A DNA stretch of 48,286 nt from Mongoliibacter sp. (GTDB taxonomy: Bacteria > Bacteroidota > Bacteroidia > Cytophagales > Cyclobacteriaceae). Under the pieces are notes generated by a model, which did not search any database, was not told the origin of the DNA, and was given only the letters and a program-made list of their open reading frames with translations. The stretch covers positions 1 to 48,286 of the forward strand of contig NZ_REBN01000148.1 of assembly GCF_007692705.1 (NCBI RefSeq), read 5' to 3'. Positions 32,590 through 41,271 of this stretch are shown one piece after another. The position numbers and the translations under genes are program-made. Each line of letters begins with the position of its first letter. Within the stretch, counting starts at the first letter, position 1.

Positions 32590-33672
32590 ATGAAACAAAT
32601 ACATTCATGGCTGTTGGCCGTTTTAGCTTTTGTGGTTGTAGGCTTGAGCTCCTGTGAACAGGAAGAAATGCCAACACCGCCCATGACAGAAGAGCCTGAC
32701 GATTCTTTCTATGCAACCCAACTAGGTGGGGAAACCAGGGTGCAAGACCCTCTGAACCAAAATCAGATGATAGAACAAGGTTTCTTGAACTTGCGAACAG
32801 TAGTAATCAATACTGTCACGACCATTGCTACCAATGAAGATGGCAAATATGACGCTCTTCAGCCCTACTTCTCAGTTTTGCTATCAGAAGTAGGAAGGAA
32901 CGAAACATCAGGATTGAACATGCTTGTCATGGATTTTACCGAGTTTCTTGCAGAAGCAACTGGGGCGAAGAATTTTGAATACACAGGTTTAGAAATGGTT
33001 GCGGCGCATGATCCTTCAAGAAATTCAAGGATGAATGGACTTATCAATAATGCAGATTATGATTTGTTTGTTCAAGCTGTGGTTGAAGGTGCTGCACAGG
33101 CTGGAATTACTTCAAATGAGGTCTTGGGTCCTGTAGGATCCTTATTAGAATCTATAAGAGAACCAATAGTGCAGAGAGCAGATGGCGAGATGCTTGATCT
33201 CTATACAAGATTAGGTGGTTCAGGATTAGTGTCAGACCCCGATAATGAGGGAGAATTGATTGAAGCAGGTTATATTCCATTGAGGGCTGTTGTTACAGAA
33301 ACTGTATTGGTTATCGCTACCAATGATGGAGGAACTTACGATGATTTATTGCCATATTTCTCTGTCTTATTGGCTGAAGTTGGCGCTAATGACTTATCCG
33401 GCTTCGCAGCATTGGTAGGTGATTTCAGTGATTTCTTGGCCGCGAATATTGGATCTCAGAACATTCAATACACTGGATTGAATATGGTAGATGCACATAA
33501 CCCTGAGGTAAACTCTAGGATGACAGGTTTGGTGACAGAAGCAGATTATGATTTGTTTATCGGTGCTGTAGTGGAAGCCGCTACCAATCTGGGAGTACCT
33601 GAATCCATTATAAATGAGTTTGGAGGATTGTTACTCAGTGAAGGATTGAGAAGTGCTGTGGTACAAGGTTGA
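32590..33672 (+). CDS. Lipoprotein with two tandem truncated-haemoglobin-like domains
   Basis: 360 residues. MKQIHSWLLAVLAFVVVGLS with the lipobox LSSC (Cys22) marks a lipoprotein. Two copies of one domain follow, residues 39-193 and 203-358, with a constant offset of 163. Each follows group-I truncated haemoglobin order: LYTRLGG (helix A), LRAVVTETVLVIATN (B), LLPYFSVLLAEVG (C/E), DFSDFLAANIG, QYTGLNMVDAH, and TEADYDLFIGAVVEAATNLG (H region). YTG is at 131 and 294, and His140 and His303 sit at the usual proximal (F8) haem ligand. The Phe-Tyr pair of helix B is not kept, and about 16 residues are inserted between A and B. Haem binding is plausible, not shown. Gas binding, electron transfer or storage at the envelope are options. 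Confidence 0.72.
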   Translation: MKQIHSWLLAVLAFVVVGLSSCEQEEMPTPPMTEEPDDSFYATQLGGETRVQDPLNQNQMIEQGFLNLRTVVINTVTTIATNEDGKYDALQPYFSVLLSEVGRNETSGLNMLVMDFTEFLAEATGAKNFEYTGLEMVAAHDPSRNSRMNGLINNADYDLFVQAVVEGAAQAGITSNEVLGPVGSLLESIREPIVQRADGEMLDLYTRLGGSGLVSDPDNEGELIEAGYIPLRAVVTETVLVIATNDGGTYDDLLPYFSVLLAEVGANDLSGFAALVGDFSDFLAANIGSQNIQYTGLNMVDAHNPEVNSRMTGLVTEADYDLFIGAVVEAATNLGVPESIINEFGGLLLSEGLRSAVVQG

Positions 33673-33686
33673 TTGGTTTTATTAAT

Positions 33687-33722
33687 AAAAAACGGAGGGT
33701 TCATTTGAATCCTCCTTTTTTA
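33687..33722. terminator. Bidirectional terminator between the globin gene and hisB
   Basis: GGAGGGTTC at 33694-33702 pairs with GAATCCTCC at 33707-33715 (one G-T pair). A T-run follows on the plus side (33716-33722) and an A-run on the other (33687-33692), so it can end transcripts from both the globin gene and the his genes. Confidence 0.75.
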
Positions 33723-33799
33723 TTTATGTTCTCAGGAAGTTACCATTTGATACTCCCATAGCACAATTTCACTTATAAGAAGCACCGTCAACTGTTGTT

Positions 33800-34894
33800 T
33801 TAAAGTACACCTTTGGTGCTTGGCAATTGATTCAATGATTTCAAATCCCTTTTAACAGCCATTTTAATGGCACGTGCCAATCCTTTGAAAATCGCTTCAA
33901 TTTTGTGATGTTCATTGTTGCCTTCTGCCTTTATGTTCAAGTTGCACTTGGCAGTATCACTGAAGGATTTGAAGAAATGGAAAAACATCTCTGTGGGCAT
34001 ATCTCCTATTTTTTCCCTCTTAAATTCTGCATCCCATACCATCCAAGGCCTTCCTCCGAAATCAATAGCAACCTGTGCCAAAACATCATCCATGGGGAGT
34101 AAAAATCCATAGCGGGAAATCCCTTTTTTATCTCCCAATGCTTGAAGATAAGCTTCACCCAGAGCTAAAGCAGTATCTTCTATAGTATGGTGCTCATCAA
34201 TATGCAGGTCGCCTTTTACTTCAATCCATAAATCAGCAGCACCATGCTTTCCAAGTTGCTCTAGCATATGGTCAAAGAATGGTAATCCTGTAAAAATATC
34301 ACATTTGCCTGTTCCATCAAGATTGACGACTACATGAATGTCTGTTTCGGATGTTTTCCTTCTTACCTCTCCCATCCTTGAAGGCATTTTCAAATGCTCA
34401 AAAATTGCATCCCAATCAGTTGTAGAGAAATCTGCTTCCGGTAAATCCTCTCCAATAAAAATAGATTTGGAACCTAAGTTTTTTGCCAACTGCACATCGG
34501 TTTTCCTATCCCCAATCACGTAAGAATTGGCCATATCATACTCTCCATTAAGGTATCCTTTCAATAGTCCAATACCGGGCTTTCGGGTAGGTAGATTTTC
34601 ATGCTCAAAAGATTTATCAATATGTATGGCAGAAAAAATAATCCCTTCGTTTTCCAATGTCTTTAACATTTTATACTGAGCCGGCCAAAAGTCTGCCTCA
34701 GGAAAAGATTCAGTTCCAAGACCATCTTGGTTTGTAACCATTACTAACTCATAATCAGTCTCTTCAGCTATTCTTCTTAAATTAAAGATTGCTTTAGGTA
34801 CAAACTCTAATTTCTCCAAACTATCAACCTGAAAATCAGTAGGTGGTTCTTTGATAATGGTACCATCCCTATCTATAAACAATACTTTTTTCAT
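33800..34894 (-). CDS. hisB: HisB: histidinol-phosphatase / imidazoleglycerol-phosphate dehydratase
   Basis: 364 residues, a fusion of two enzymes of histidine synthesis. Residues 1-165 are a HAD phosphatase: [13 protein letters not shown] with Asp8 and Asp10, [32 protein letters not shown]. Residues 172-364 are the dehydratase: [58 protein letters not shown], ending LPSTKGVL. The Zn-binding loop of E. coli HisB-N (CPHLPADECDC) is replaced by a segment without Cys ([17 protein letters not shown]). The domain is therefore expected to lack that zinc. The gene ends the hisG-D-C-B series; hisC lies 10 bases upstream. Confidence 0.97.
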   Translation of the reverse strand: MKKVLFIDRDGTIIKEPPTDFQVDSLEKLEFVPKAIFNLRRIAEETDYELVMVTNQDGLGTESFPEADFWPAQYKMLKTLENEGIIFSAIHIDKSFEHENLPTRKPGIGLLKGYLNGEYDMANSYVIGDRKTDVQLAKNLGSKSIFIGEDLPEADFSTTDWDAIFEHLKMPSRMGEVRRKTSETDIHVVVNLDGTGKCDIFTGLPFFDHMLEQLGKHGAADLWIEVKGDLHIDEHHTIEDTALALGEAYLQALGDKKGISRYGFLLPMDDVLAQVAIDFGGRPWMVWDAEFKREKIGDMPTEMFFHFFKSFSDTAKCNLNIKAEGNNEHHKIEAIFKGLARAIKMAVKRDLKSLNQLPSTKGVL

Positions 34895-34904
34895 CGGGGT
34901 AATT

Positions 34905-35966
34905 TTATTTTAAGGTTGAACTGTAGGTTTTTAATGCTTGGATAAGGGCCATATTTTCTTCTCGCGTTCCCAACGATATTCTCAGACAATCTTCGCATAA
35001 TTGGACTTTCGATCTGTCGCGCAAGATAATCATTTGCTTAATCAGGTATTCGTATATTTCCCTTGCCCTATCCATTTTGACCAATAGAAAATTGGCTTGA
35101 GATGAAAATATTTTTTTTACAAAAGGAAACTGTGGCAATTCGTTTTCCAGGTATAATTTTTCTTCAAATACTTTATGGACCAGGTTTTTAATATCTCCAG
35201 ACATTTCCAATGACTCCAATACTTTTTGCTGAGTCAGTCCGGATATATTATACGGTGGCTTGATCAAATTTAGGATGCGGATTATATCCTTTGAGGCGAA
35301 TGCCATTCCAATCCGTAAATTGGCCAGTCCCCAAGCTTTGGAAAATGTCTGCATTACCAAGAGGTTGGGATACCTTTCCAACTCTTCAGTAAAACTCGGT
35401 TCGTCAGAAAAGTCAATGTATGCTTCATCGACCACCACCAAGCCATCGAAACCTTCAATAATTTTCCGGATGGCATTTCTATCCATTTTATTTCCACTTG
35501 GATTATTAGGAGAGCAAATAAAAATCACTTTTGAATCCTTATCTACCAAGGAAAAAACCAATTCAGGCTGAAGTTGAAAATCTTCAGTGAGGGGAGCCTT
35601 TTTGATGGCAATATCATTGATAGCGGCTGATACTTCATACATGCCGTAAGTTGGAGGCAAAAGTATGATGTTATCTTTCCCTGGATTACAGAAAGCGCGC
35701 ATCAGCAGATCAATTGCCTCATCGCTCCCATTACCAAGAAAAATCTGCTCAACCTTCACTCCTTTTATAGGTGCCAGCTTTTGCTTGATATCTGCCTGAT
35801 AAGGATCGGGATACCTATTGAAATCATCACCCGTCAGCGATCCATAAGGGTTTTCATTGGCATCCAAAAAGACCCCTATTTTTCCTGAATATTCATCTCG
35901 AGCTGAAGAATAAGGTTTGATATTCAATATATGGGGTCGAAGTAATTTTTGAAGTTCAAATGCCAT
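34905..35966 (-). CDS. hisC: Histidinol-phosphate aminotransferase
   Basis: 353 residues, fold-type I PLP enzyme. It converts imidazole acetol phosphate to histidinol phosphate with glutamate. Landmarks are [12 protein letters not shown] near the N-terminus, [40 protein letters not shown], and [14 protein letters not shown] with the PLP Lys. The close is [13 protein letters not shown]. It starts one base after the hisD stop and ends 10 bases before hisB, so translation is coupled with both. Length is normal. Confidence 0.97.
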   Translation of the reverse strand: MAFELQKLLRPHILNIKPYSSARDEYSGKIGVFLDANENPYGSLTGDDFNRYPDPYQADIKQKLAPIKGVKVEQIFLGNGSDEAIDLLMRAFCNPGKDNIILLPPTYGMYEVSAAINDIAIKKAPLTEDFQLQPELVFSLVDKDSKVIFICSPNNPSGNKMDRNAIRKIIEGFDGLVVVDEAYIDFSDEPSFTEELERYPNLLVMQTFSKAWGLANLRIGMAFASKDIIRILNLIKPPYNISGLTQQKVLESLEMSGDIKNLVHKVFEEKLYLENELPQFPFVKKIFSSQANFLLVKMDRAREIYEYLIKQMIILRDRSKVQLCEDCLRISLGTREENMALIQALKTYSSTLK

Positions 35967-35967
35967 C

Positions 35968-37257
35968 TTATTTTCCTTCCAGGTATTTTAGCCTAATTGT
36001 CACTGCATTTTTGTGGGCCTCCAAAAGTTCATTTCCAGCCATAATTTCTACTGTCGGTCCAAGATTTTTTATCCCCTCTTCTGTGATTTTCTGGTAAGTA
36101 ATCTTTTTGACAAAGCTGTCTAAAGATACCCCTGAATAACTTTTCGCATAACCATAAGTAGGAAGCGTATGGTTTGTTCCGGAAGCATAGTCTCCGGCAG
36201 ACTCCGGTGTATAATTACCAATAAATACTGAACCTGCATTTATTATTCTGGAAACCACTTCCTCTTCATTATTGACACAGATGATAAGGTGCTCAGGTGC
36301 ATAATCATTAATCAATTGAATGGCTTTTTCTTCATTACCTACAATCACAGTAACAGAGTTTTCTAATGCTCTTTTCGCAATTTCCTTTCTTGGAAGGAGT
36401 TCAAGCTGAGCTTCCAATTCCTTCATTACCTTATCTGTTACGATCTCTGAACTGGCCACCAAGATTACCTGTGAATCGACTCCATGCTCTGCTTGAGACA
36501 AGAGGTCTGATGCGACAAAAGCCGGTATGGCAGAATTATCTGCATAAACCAAAACCTCAGATGGTCCGGCAGGCATGTCTATGGCCAAACCTTTTTTCAC
36601 TGCCAACTGCTTTGCAGCAGTAACATACTGATTACCAGGACCAAATATTTTATCCACTCTAGGAACTGATTCTGTTCCATAAGTCATGGCTGCAATGGCC
36701 TGAGCGCCTCCTGCTTTAACGATTTTATCAATCCCAATCAGATCCGCCGTGAAGAGGATGGCAGGATGGATATTTCCCTCCTTATCAGGTGGAGTACACA
36801 ATACTATTTCATCACAACCAGCAATATTTGCAGGTATACCCAACATCAGTACTGTAGAGAAAAGGGGCGCTGTACCTCCCGGAACATAAAGACCAACTTT
36901 CTGAATAGCGACTGATTTTCTCATGCACATTACTCCTGGCATGATTTCCATCTCCAGGTCGGGAGCAATCTGTGCCTCATGAAATTTTTCAATATTATTC
37001 TTTGCTAGAATAATTGCCTCTTTAAGTTCTGGGGAAACTTTATCCTTTGCCTGTTTCACTTCTTCAGGACTTACCAAGAGATTTTTAACCTGTACATGAT
37101 CGTATTCCAAGGCAAACTTGATCAGCGCTTTATCTCCCTGACGTTTGACTTTTCGCATGATGGGCTTTACTATTTTCTCAATATCCTTGGTTTTCTGAAC
37201 AGGTCTTTTCAGCGCCTTCTTCCATTCAGACTTGGTAGGATTATATATTCGTTTCAT
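35968..37257 (-). CDS. hisD: Histidinol dehydrogenase
   Basis: 429 residues. It oxidises histidinol to histidine in two NAD-dependent steps, with zinc. Motifs are VGLYVPGGTAPLFSTVLM, GGAQAIAAMTYGTESVP, KIFGPGNQYVTAAKQLA, DMPAGPSEVLVYAD and SDLLSQAEHGVDSQVIL with zinc-binding Gln/His; NDYAPEHL and GDYASGTNHTLPTYGYAKSY are near the end. It is the second gene of the his series, but there is a 211-base gap to hisG upstream, longer than elsewhere in the cluster. One base separates it from hisC. Confidence 0.97.
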   Translation of the reverse strand: MKRIYNPTKSEWKKALKRPVQKTKDIEKIVKPIMRKVKRQGDKALIKFALEYDHVQVKNLLVSPEEVKQAKDKVSPELKEAIILAKNNIEKFHEAQIAPDLEMEIMPGVMCMRKSVAIQKVGLYVPGGTAPLFSTVLMLGIPANIAGCDEIVLCTPPDKEGNIHPAILFTADLIGIDKIVKAGGAQAIAAMTYGTESVPRVDKIFGPGNQYVTAAKQLAVKKGLAIDMPAGPSEVLVYADNSAIPAFVASDLLSQAEHGVDSQVILVASSEIVTDKVMKELEAQLELLPRKEIAKRALENSVTVIVGNEEKAIQLINDYAPEHLIICVNNEEEVVSRIINAGSVFIGNYTPESAGDYASGTNHTLPTYGYAKSYSGVSLDSFVKKITYQKITEEGIKNLGPTVEIMAGNELLEAHKNAVTIRLKYLEGK

Positions 37258-37468
37258 GTGTTTATAATTTGTTTTTCAGAGGTCATAACTTGTCCAGGTT
37301 TATCGGGACGGAATATTGCAATTTACCCCAATAACTACCGAGGCTCAAATGTGTGAAAATTTCATTTTACCTGCCTGAAGCGGAAAGGCCCGATCTCATC
37401 AATCAATGAATTATAAAGTATACTTAAATCATGCAGATTCATTAAACATACTCCTTTTTTAAAGAAAA
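37258..37468. other. Gap between hisG and hisD
   Basis: 211 bases inside an otherwise tightly packed his cluster. No gene and no full TAnnTTTG box was found. A weak hairpin (GCCT/AGGC around 37374-37390) is present, too short to call a terminator. It may hold an internal promoter or a regulatory leader. Confidence 0.4.
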
Positions 37469-38329
37469 TCAGATCACCATTTTTTCAATAGGAACCACAA
37501 GGATGCCTTCAGCACCTGCTGACCTAAGTTCTTCTATGTTTTCCCAAAACTGATCCTCAGCAATCACAGAATGTACGGAAGACCATCCTTCCTGAGCCAA
37601 TGGCAAAATCGTCGGACTTCTCATTCCAGGAATTAAACTGATTATTTTATCCAAAGCATCATTTGGAGCGTTTAAAAGCACATACTTGTTGCTTTTTCCT
37701 TTTTGAACGGCATTCATCCTAAAAAGAAGTTTGTCCACAATTTCCAGTTTCTCTGCATCAAGCTTCTTGTTACAGATGAGCACAGCCTCAGATTTAAAAA
37801 TCGTTTCCACTTCCTTCAGTCCATTCATCATCAGAGTAGAACCCGAACTCACAATATCACATATACCTTCTGCCAATCCTATGCTAGGTGCTATTTCCAC
37901 GGAGCCAGAAATTTCATGTATTTCTGCGTGGACATTTTGATTTTCCAGGAAATCACTTAAGATTTTTGGGTAGGAAGTTGCAATGTTTTTTCCTTGAAAA
38001 TGATGAATATTGGTATATTCCTCCCCTTTGGGAATGGCAAGTGAAAGCCTGCACTTAGAAAAACCAAGTTTTTTCAAAACATTGACATCTTTATCTTTTT
38101 CTACAAGCTCATTTTCACCAACAATACCGAGGTCGGCAACTCCGTCCGCTACATAGCCAGGAATATCATCGTCTCGAAGAAATAGAAATTCAATTGGAAA
38201 ATTGGTAGATGTGGATTTAAGTTTTCCCGTTCCATTGTAAAACTTAATGCCGCATTCTTTAATAAGGCTTAACGAGTCTTCGCTTAATCTGCCACTTTTT
38301 TGGACAGCAATTCTAATGATTGGATTCAT
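37469..38329 (-). CDS. hisG: ATP phosphoribosyltransferase, long form
   Basis: 286 residues. It performs the first step of histidine synthesis, joining ATP and PRPP. Motifs are RIAVQKSGRLSEDSL at the N-terminus, DDDIPGYVADGVADLGIVGENEL, and IATSYPKILSDFLENQ. ISGSVEIAPSIGLAEGICDIVSSGSTL is the PRPP loop (split near 141-167). Residues 210-286 are the C-terminal ACT-like regulatory domain of the long HisG (PGMRSPTILPLAQEGWSS, EGILVVPIEKMVI), so histidine feedback inhibition without HisZ is expected. It is the first gene of the cluster on this strand. Confidence 0.97.
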   Translation of the reverse strand: MNPIIRIAVQKSGRLSEDSLSLIKECGIKFYNGTGKLKSTSTNFPIEFLFLRDDDIPGYVADGVADLGIVGENELVEKDKDVNVLKKLGFSKCRLSLAIPKGEEYTNIHHFQGKNIATSYPKILSDFLENQNVHAEIHEISGSVEIAPSIGLAEGICDIVSSGSTLMMNGLKEVETIFKSEAVLICNKKLDAEKLEIVDKLLFRMNAVQKGKSNKYVLLNAPNDALDKIISLIPGMRSPTILPLAQEGWSSVHSVIAEDQFWENIEELRSAGAEGILVVPIEKMVI

Positions 38330-38744
38330 GTATGCAATATACGTTTAGTATCAAAATGAAATAAATAATTTTGGATAATAGGACTGTATGATATACCAAC
38401 AGCCTTCCTCGGGCGATATGTAAACAATATTCCTCCTCAGGAGGAATGATGGAAATGATGAACTGCAGCAGCCTTAGCGATTGCATAAAAATATGTCAGA
38501 TATGTAAGCATTTTGTCCATCGGTGAGCAAAGATAAAAGCAATAAAATAACATACAAAAACTTCGATTGTTTTGTTAGAAAGATATTCTTTCTGAAAAAA
38601 TGGATATAAGATGCTTTTTATTTCCTTTTGTTCTAGTAGTTGGAAATGAAAATCAAAGGAGTGAGGATTTTCTGTTTTAAGAATTCAACCATTGGTGAAA
38701 GGTATTTAAGCTTTAAAAGCTGATACGTATTTCTGAAAACTTTT
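38330..38744. other. Intergenic region between priA and hisG
   Basis: 415 bases with no convincing gene. The part at 38400-38500 holds a perfect hairpin, ATTCCTCC-TCA-GGAGGAAT at 38429-38447, and a segment CCTCGGGCGATATG that resembles the tail of the 48-nt repeats at 30813 and 30975. The rest is AT-rich. It should contain the hisG promoter, but no TAnnTTTG match was found. Confidence 0.5.
38429..38447. repeat. Perfect 8-bp hairpin with 3-nt loop
   Basis: ATTCCTCC and GGAGGAAT are perfectly complementary with loop TCA. It is followed by ATGATGG and sits in the priA-hisG gap. It lacks a U-run on either side, so it is not called a terminator. Confidence 0.6.
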
Positions 38745-41264
38745 TCAGTAAGGATCAACATCCACCACAAACCTTACCGACCTATATTCTTTTTGGGAAG
38801 TCAATTCATTGATCAAAATTTGTAAATCATGTTTAAATTGGGCTTGAGCATTTCCTGATTTATCCACTTTGACAATGCTTTCAAAAATAAATTGGTTCTT
38901 GATTTTGCCAATTAAACCTTTCTCTGGCCCCAGCATAATTTTTTTGACCGGAATATCCCCCATCAGGTTGTGCATGTTCCTTGCAGCCCGCTCCGCAGTC
39001 TTATAATCCTTATGTCTTGTAGTAACTTTAATGATCTTCACAAAGGGTGGGTAAAAGAACCGCTGACGTTCTCCCATTTCCTGAATATAGAAATTCTTAT
39101 AGTCTCCAAGAATGATCTGATTGAAGATCTGCTGCTCCGGTTTCCTTGTTTGAATGATTACTTTACCTTTTTTATCCCTTCTTCCTGCCCTACCGGCTAC
39201 TTGGGTAATCTGTTGAAAAGCCCTTTCCCCCGCTCTAAAATCAGGGAAAAACAAAATCCTGTCTGCATCCATTATCCCAACAACTGTAACTTTTTCAAAA
39301 TCCAGCCCCTTGGTAATCATCTGTGTTCCAACCAGAATATCTACATTACCCGCACCAAATTCTTCCAAAAGCCTCTGATATCCATATTTACTTCTTGTGG
39401 TATCCAAATCCATCCTGGCTACCCTTGCCTCTGGAAAGAGTAGCGAAATACTTTCCTCTATACGCTCCGTACCCAAGCCCACTGCACTCAACTTATTACT
39501 GCCACAAGCAGGGCATGTTTGAGGTACTTTTTCTTTAAAACCGCAGTAATGACAGCGCATTTCTTCATTAAACTGATGATAGGTAAGGCTCACATCACAA
39601 TGTTCACATTCTGGAATCCATCCGCATTCTTCACATGAAATATAAGGTGCATATCCCCTTCTGTTTTGAAAAATCAAAACCTGTTCCTGATTATCCAAGG
39701 CCTCCTGAATACTTTCCCTTAAAAGCCGGGTAAAATCTAATTTGAGGAGGTTCTTTTTTTTATCCACCAACATATCAGCCAATTGATACTCAGGCAACTG
39801 TGCTTCCCCATATCTTTCTCCAAGAGCCACATATCCATATTTTCCTGTGCGGGCATTATAAAAGGATTCAAAGGAAGGAGTGGCAGAACCCAAAATGGTC
39901 TTTGCCTGATGTAACCAAGCCAGCATGATGGCAGCATCTCTTGCCTGAAACCGGGGAGCTGGATCAAACTGCTTGAATGAAGACTCATGTTCCTCATCCA
40001 CCACTACCAGGCCTAAACTATCAAATGGCAAAAATATAGATGACCTGACACCTACCACAAAGGAAATCTTTCCACTTAATACGCCATTCCATACTTCCAC
40101 ACGCTCGTTATCAGAATACTTGGAATGGTAAACCCCCATATTACTTCCAAATACCTGCCTCAATCTTCCCACCATATGTGTGGTCAGGGCAATTTCAGGA
40201 AGCAGCAACAGCACCTGTGAACCACTAGCCAAAGCTTCCTTGATCAAAGTAATGTAAATCTCTGTTTTGCCACTGCCTGTTATGCCGTGTAGTAGTAATG
40301 TGTTTTTATCCTGAAACTGAGATTTTATCTGTTCTAATGCCTGCTCTTGTAATTCAGAGAGTACAACCTCCTCATCAGACTGTTCTTCTTCCTTAAATCG
40401 GCTGATAATGATTTTATATTCTTCCAGTATCCCCTTTTTAATAAGTGTTTTAAGGGAAGAAGCTGAGAGCCCAGCTTCTGAGAAAATAGATTTCTCAACT
40501 CCTTTTGAATTAAGTTCAGCTTTTTGGTAAACAGGAACCTCCTGAAGGTATTTGAGTAAAATCTCCTCTTGTTTGGGCTTAGAGGAGAGTTCCTGAAAAA
40601 TAGCTTCCAAGGCATTCTTATTAGCCACAAACTCTTTAGACATCCGAATCCGTGTTTCCACTTTAGGACTGTATTTTTCCCTTACCTGCTCAAAGACCAA
40701 AATAGCTTCTTTGATTACCAAACTTTTGATTATTCCATGAATAGACTTGATTCCCAATACAGTTTCGCAGTCCTCATAAGTCATTTCACTTTTATTCGCC
40801 AAAGCTTGGAGCAGAAGATCTTCCCTGTCATCCAAGGGATAAGGAGAAGTATCCGAGTCATAAGTTGGGTTTAATTGTATTTTACTTTCGCTGCTAAGTT
40901 TGAGTCCGGAGGGCAAAGCAGCATTCATTACCTCACCTATATTGCAACAGTAGTACTCAGCCATCCAAGCCCAAAACCTGATTTGAAGAGGATTGACAGT
41001 TGCATGGTTGTCCAATAAATCCAAAATGGGTTTGGCATCGTAGGCAGCCGGAGGTTTTTGGTGTACCTTAGCGATAATACCCGTCAAAATTTTCTTTTGT
41101 CCAAACTGGACGATTACCCTAAAGCCAATGCCTATATCATCTTTGATGCTTCTGGGTATTTTATAAGTGAAAAGCTTTGGAATAGGGACAGGGATAATGA
41201 CATCTGCAAAAAGTCCGGTAGACTCTGTTTCTTGTCCAATTGTTTCTCCAAAAAGATTTTCCAA
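38745..41264 (-). CDS. priA: Primosomal helicase PriA
   Basis: 839 residues, slightly longer than E. coli PriA. It reloads replication at stalled forks. The N-terminal DNA-binding part (about 20-110) precedes a superfamily 2 helicase: Walker A GITGSGKTEIY with Lys333, then VVDEEHESSFKQFDP, SATPSFESF, FQNRRGYAPYISCEECG. Eight Cys for two zinc sites follow (CEECGWIPECEHCDVS; MRCHYCGF; CPACGSNKL). Then come LGTERIEES, RMDLDTTRSKYGYQRLLEEF, ILVGTQMITKGLDFEKVTVV and QVAGRAGRRDKKG. It lies seven bases after the YyaL-like gene on the same strand, so the two are probably in one transcript. Confidence 0.97.
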   Translation of the reverse strand: MENLFGETIGQETESTGLFADVIIPVPIPKLFTYKIPRSIKDDIGIGFRVIVQFGQKKILTGIIAKVHQKPPAAYDAKPILDLLDNHATVNPLQIRFWAWMAEYYCCNIGEVMNAALPSGLKLSSESKIQLNPTYDSDTSPYPLDDREDLLLQALANKSEMTYEDCETVLGIKSIHGIIKSLVIKEAILVFEQVREKYSPKVETRIRMSKEFVANKNALEAIFQELSSKPKQEEILLKYLQEVPVYQKAELNSKGVEKSIFSEAGLSASSLKTLIKKGILEEYKIIISRFKEEEQSDEEVVLSELQEQALEQIKSQFQDKNTLLLHGITGSGKTEIYITLIKEALASGSQVLLLLPEIALTTHMVGRLRQVFGSNMGVYHSKYSDNERVEVWNGVLSGKISFVVGVRSSIFLPFDSLGLVVVDEEHESSFKQFDPAPRFQARDAAIMLAWLHQAKTILGSATPSFESFYNARTGKYGYVALGERYGEAQLPEYQLADMLVDKKKNLLKLDFTRLLRESIQEALDNQEQVLIFQNRRGYAPYISCEECGWIPECEHCDVSLTYHQFNEEMRCHYCGFKEKVPQTCPACGSNKLSAVGLGTERIEESISLLFPEARVARMDLDTTRSKYGYQRLLEEFGAGNVDILVGTQMITKGLDFEKVTVVGIMDADRILFFPDFRAGERAFQQITQVAGRAGRRDKKGKVIIQTRKPEQQIFNQIILGDYKNFYIQEMGERQRFFYPPFVKIIKVTTRHKDYKTAERAARNMHNLMGDIPVKKIMLGPEKGLIGKIKNQFIFESIVKVDKSGNAQAQFKHDLQILINELTSQKEYRSVRFVVDVDPY

Positions 41265-41271
41265 AATCAGT

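Noticed and set aside
38733-38748. Hairpin CTGAAAA/TTTTCAG as priA terminator
   Set aside because: It is weak, AT-rich and overlaps the priA stop codon.
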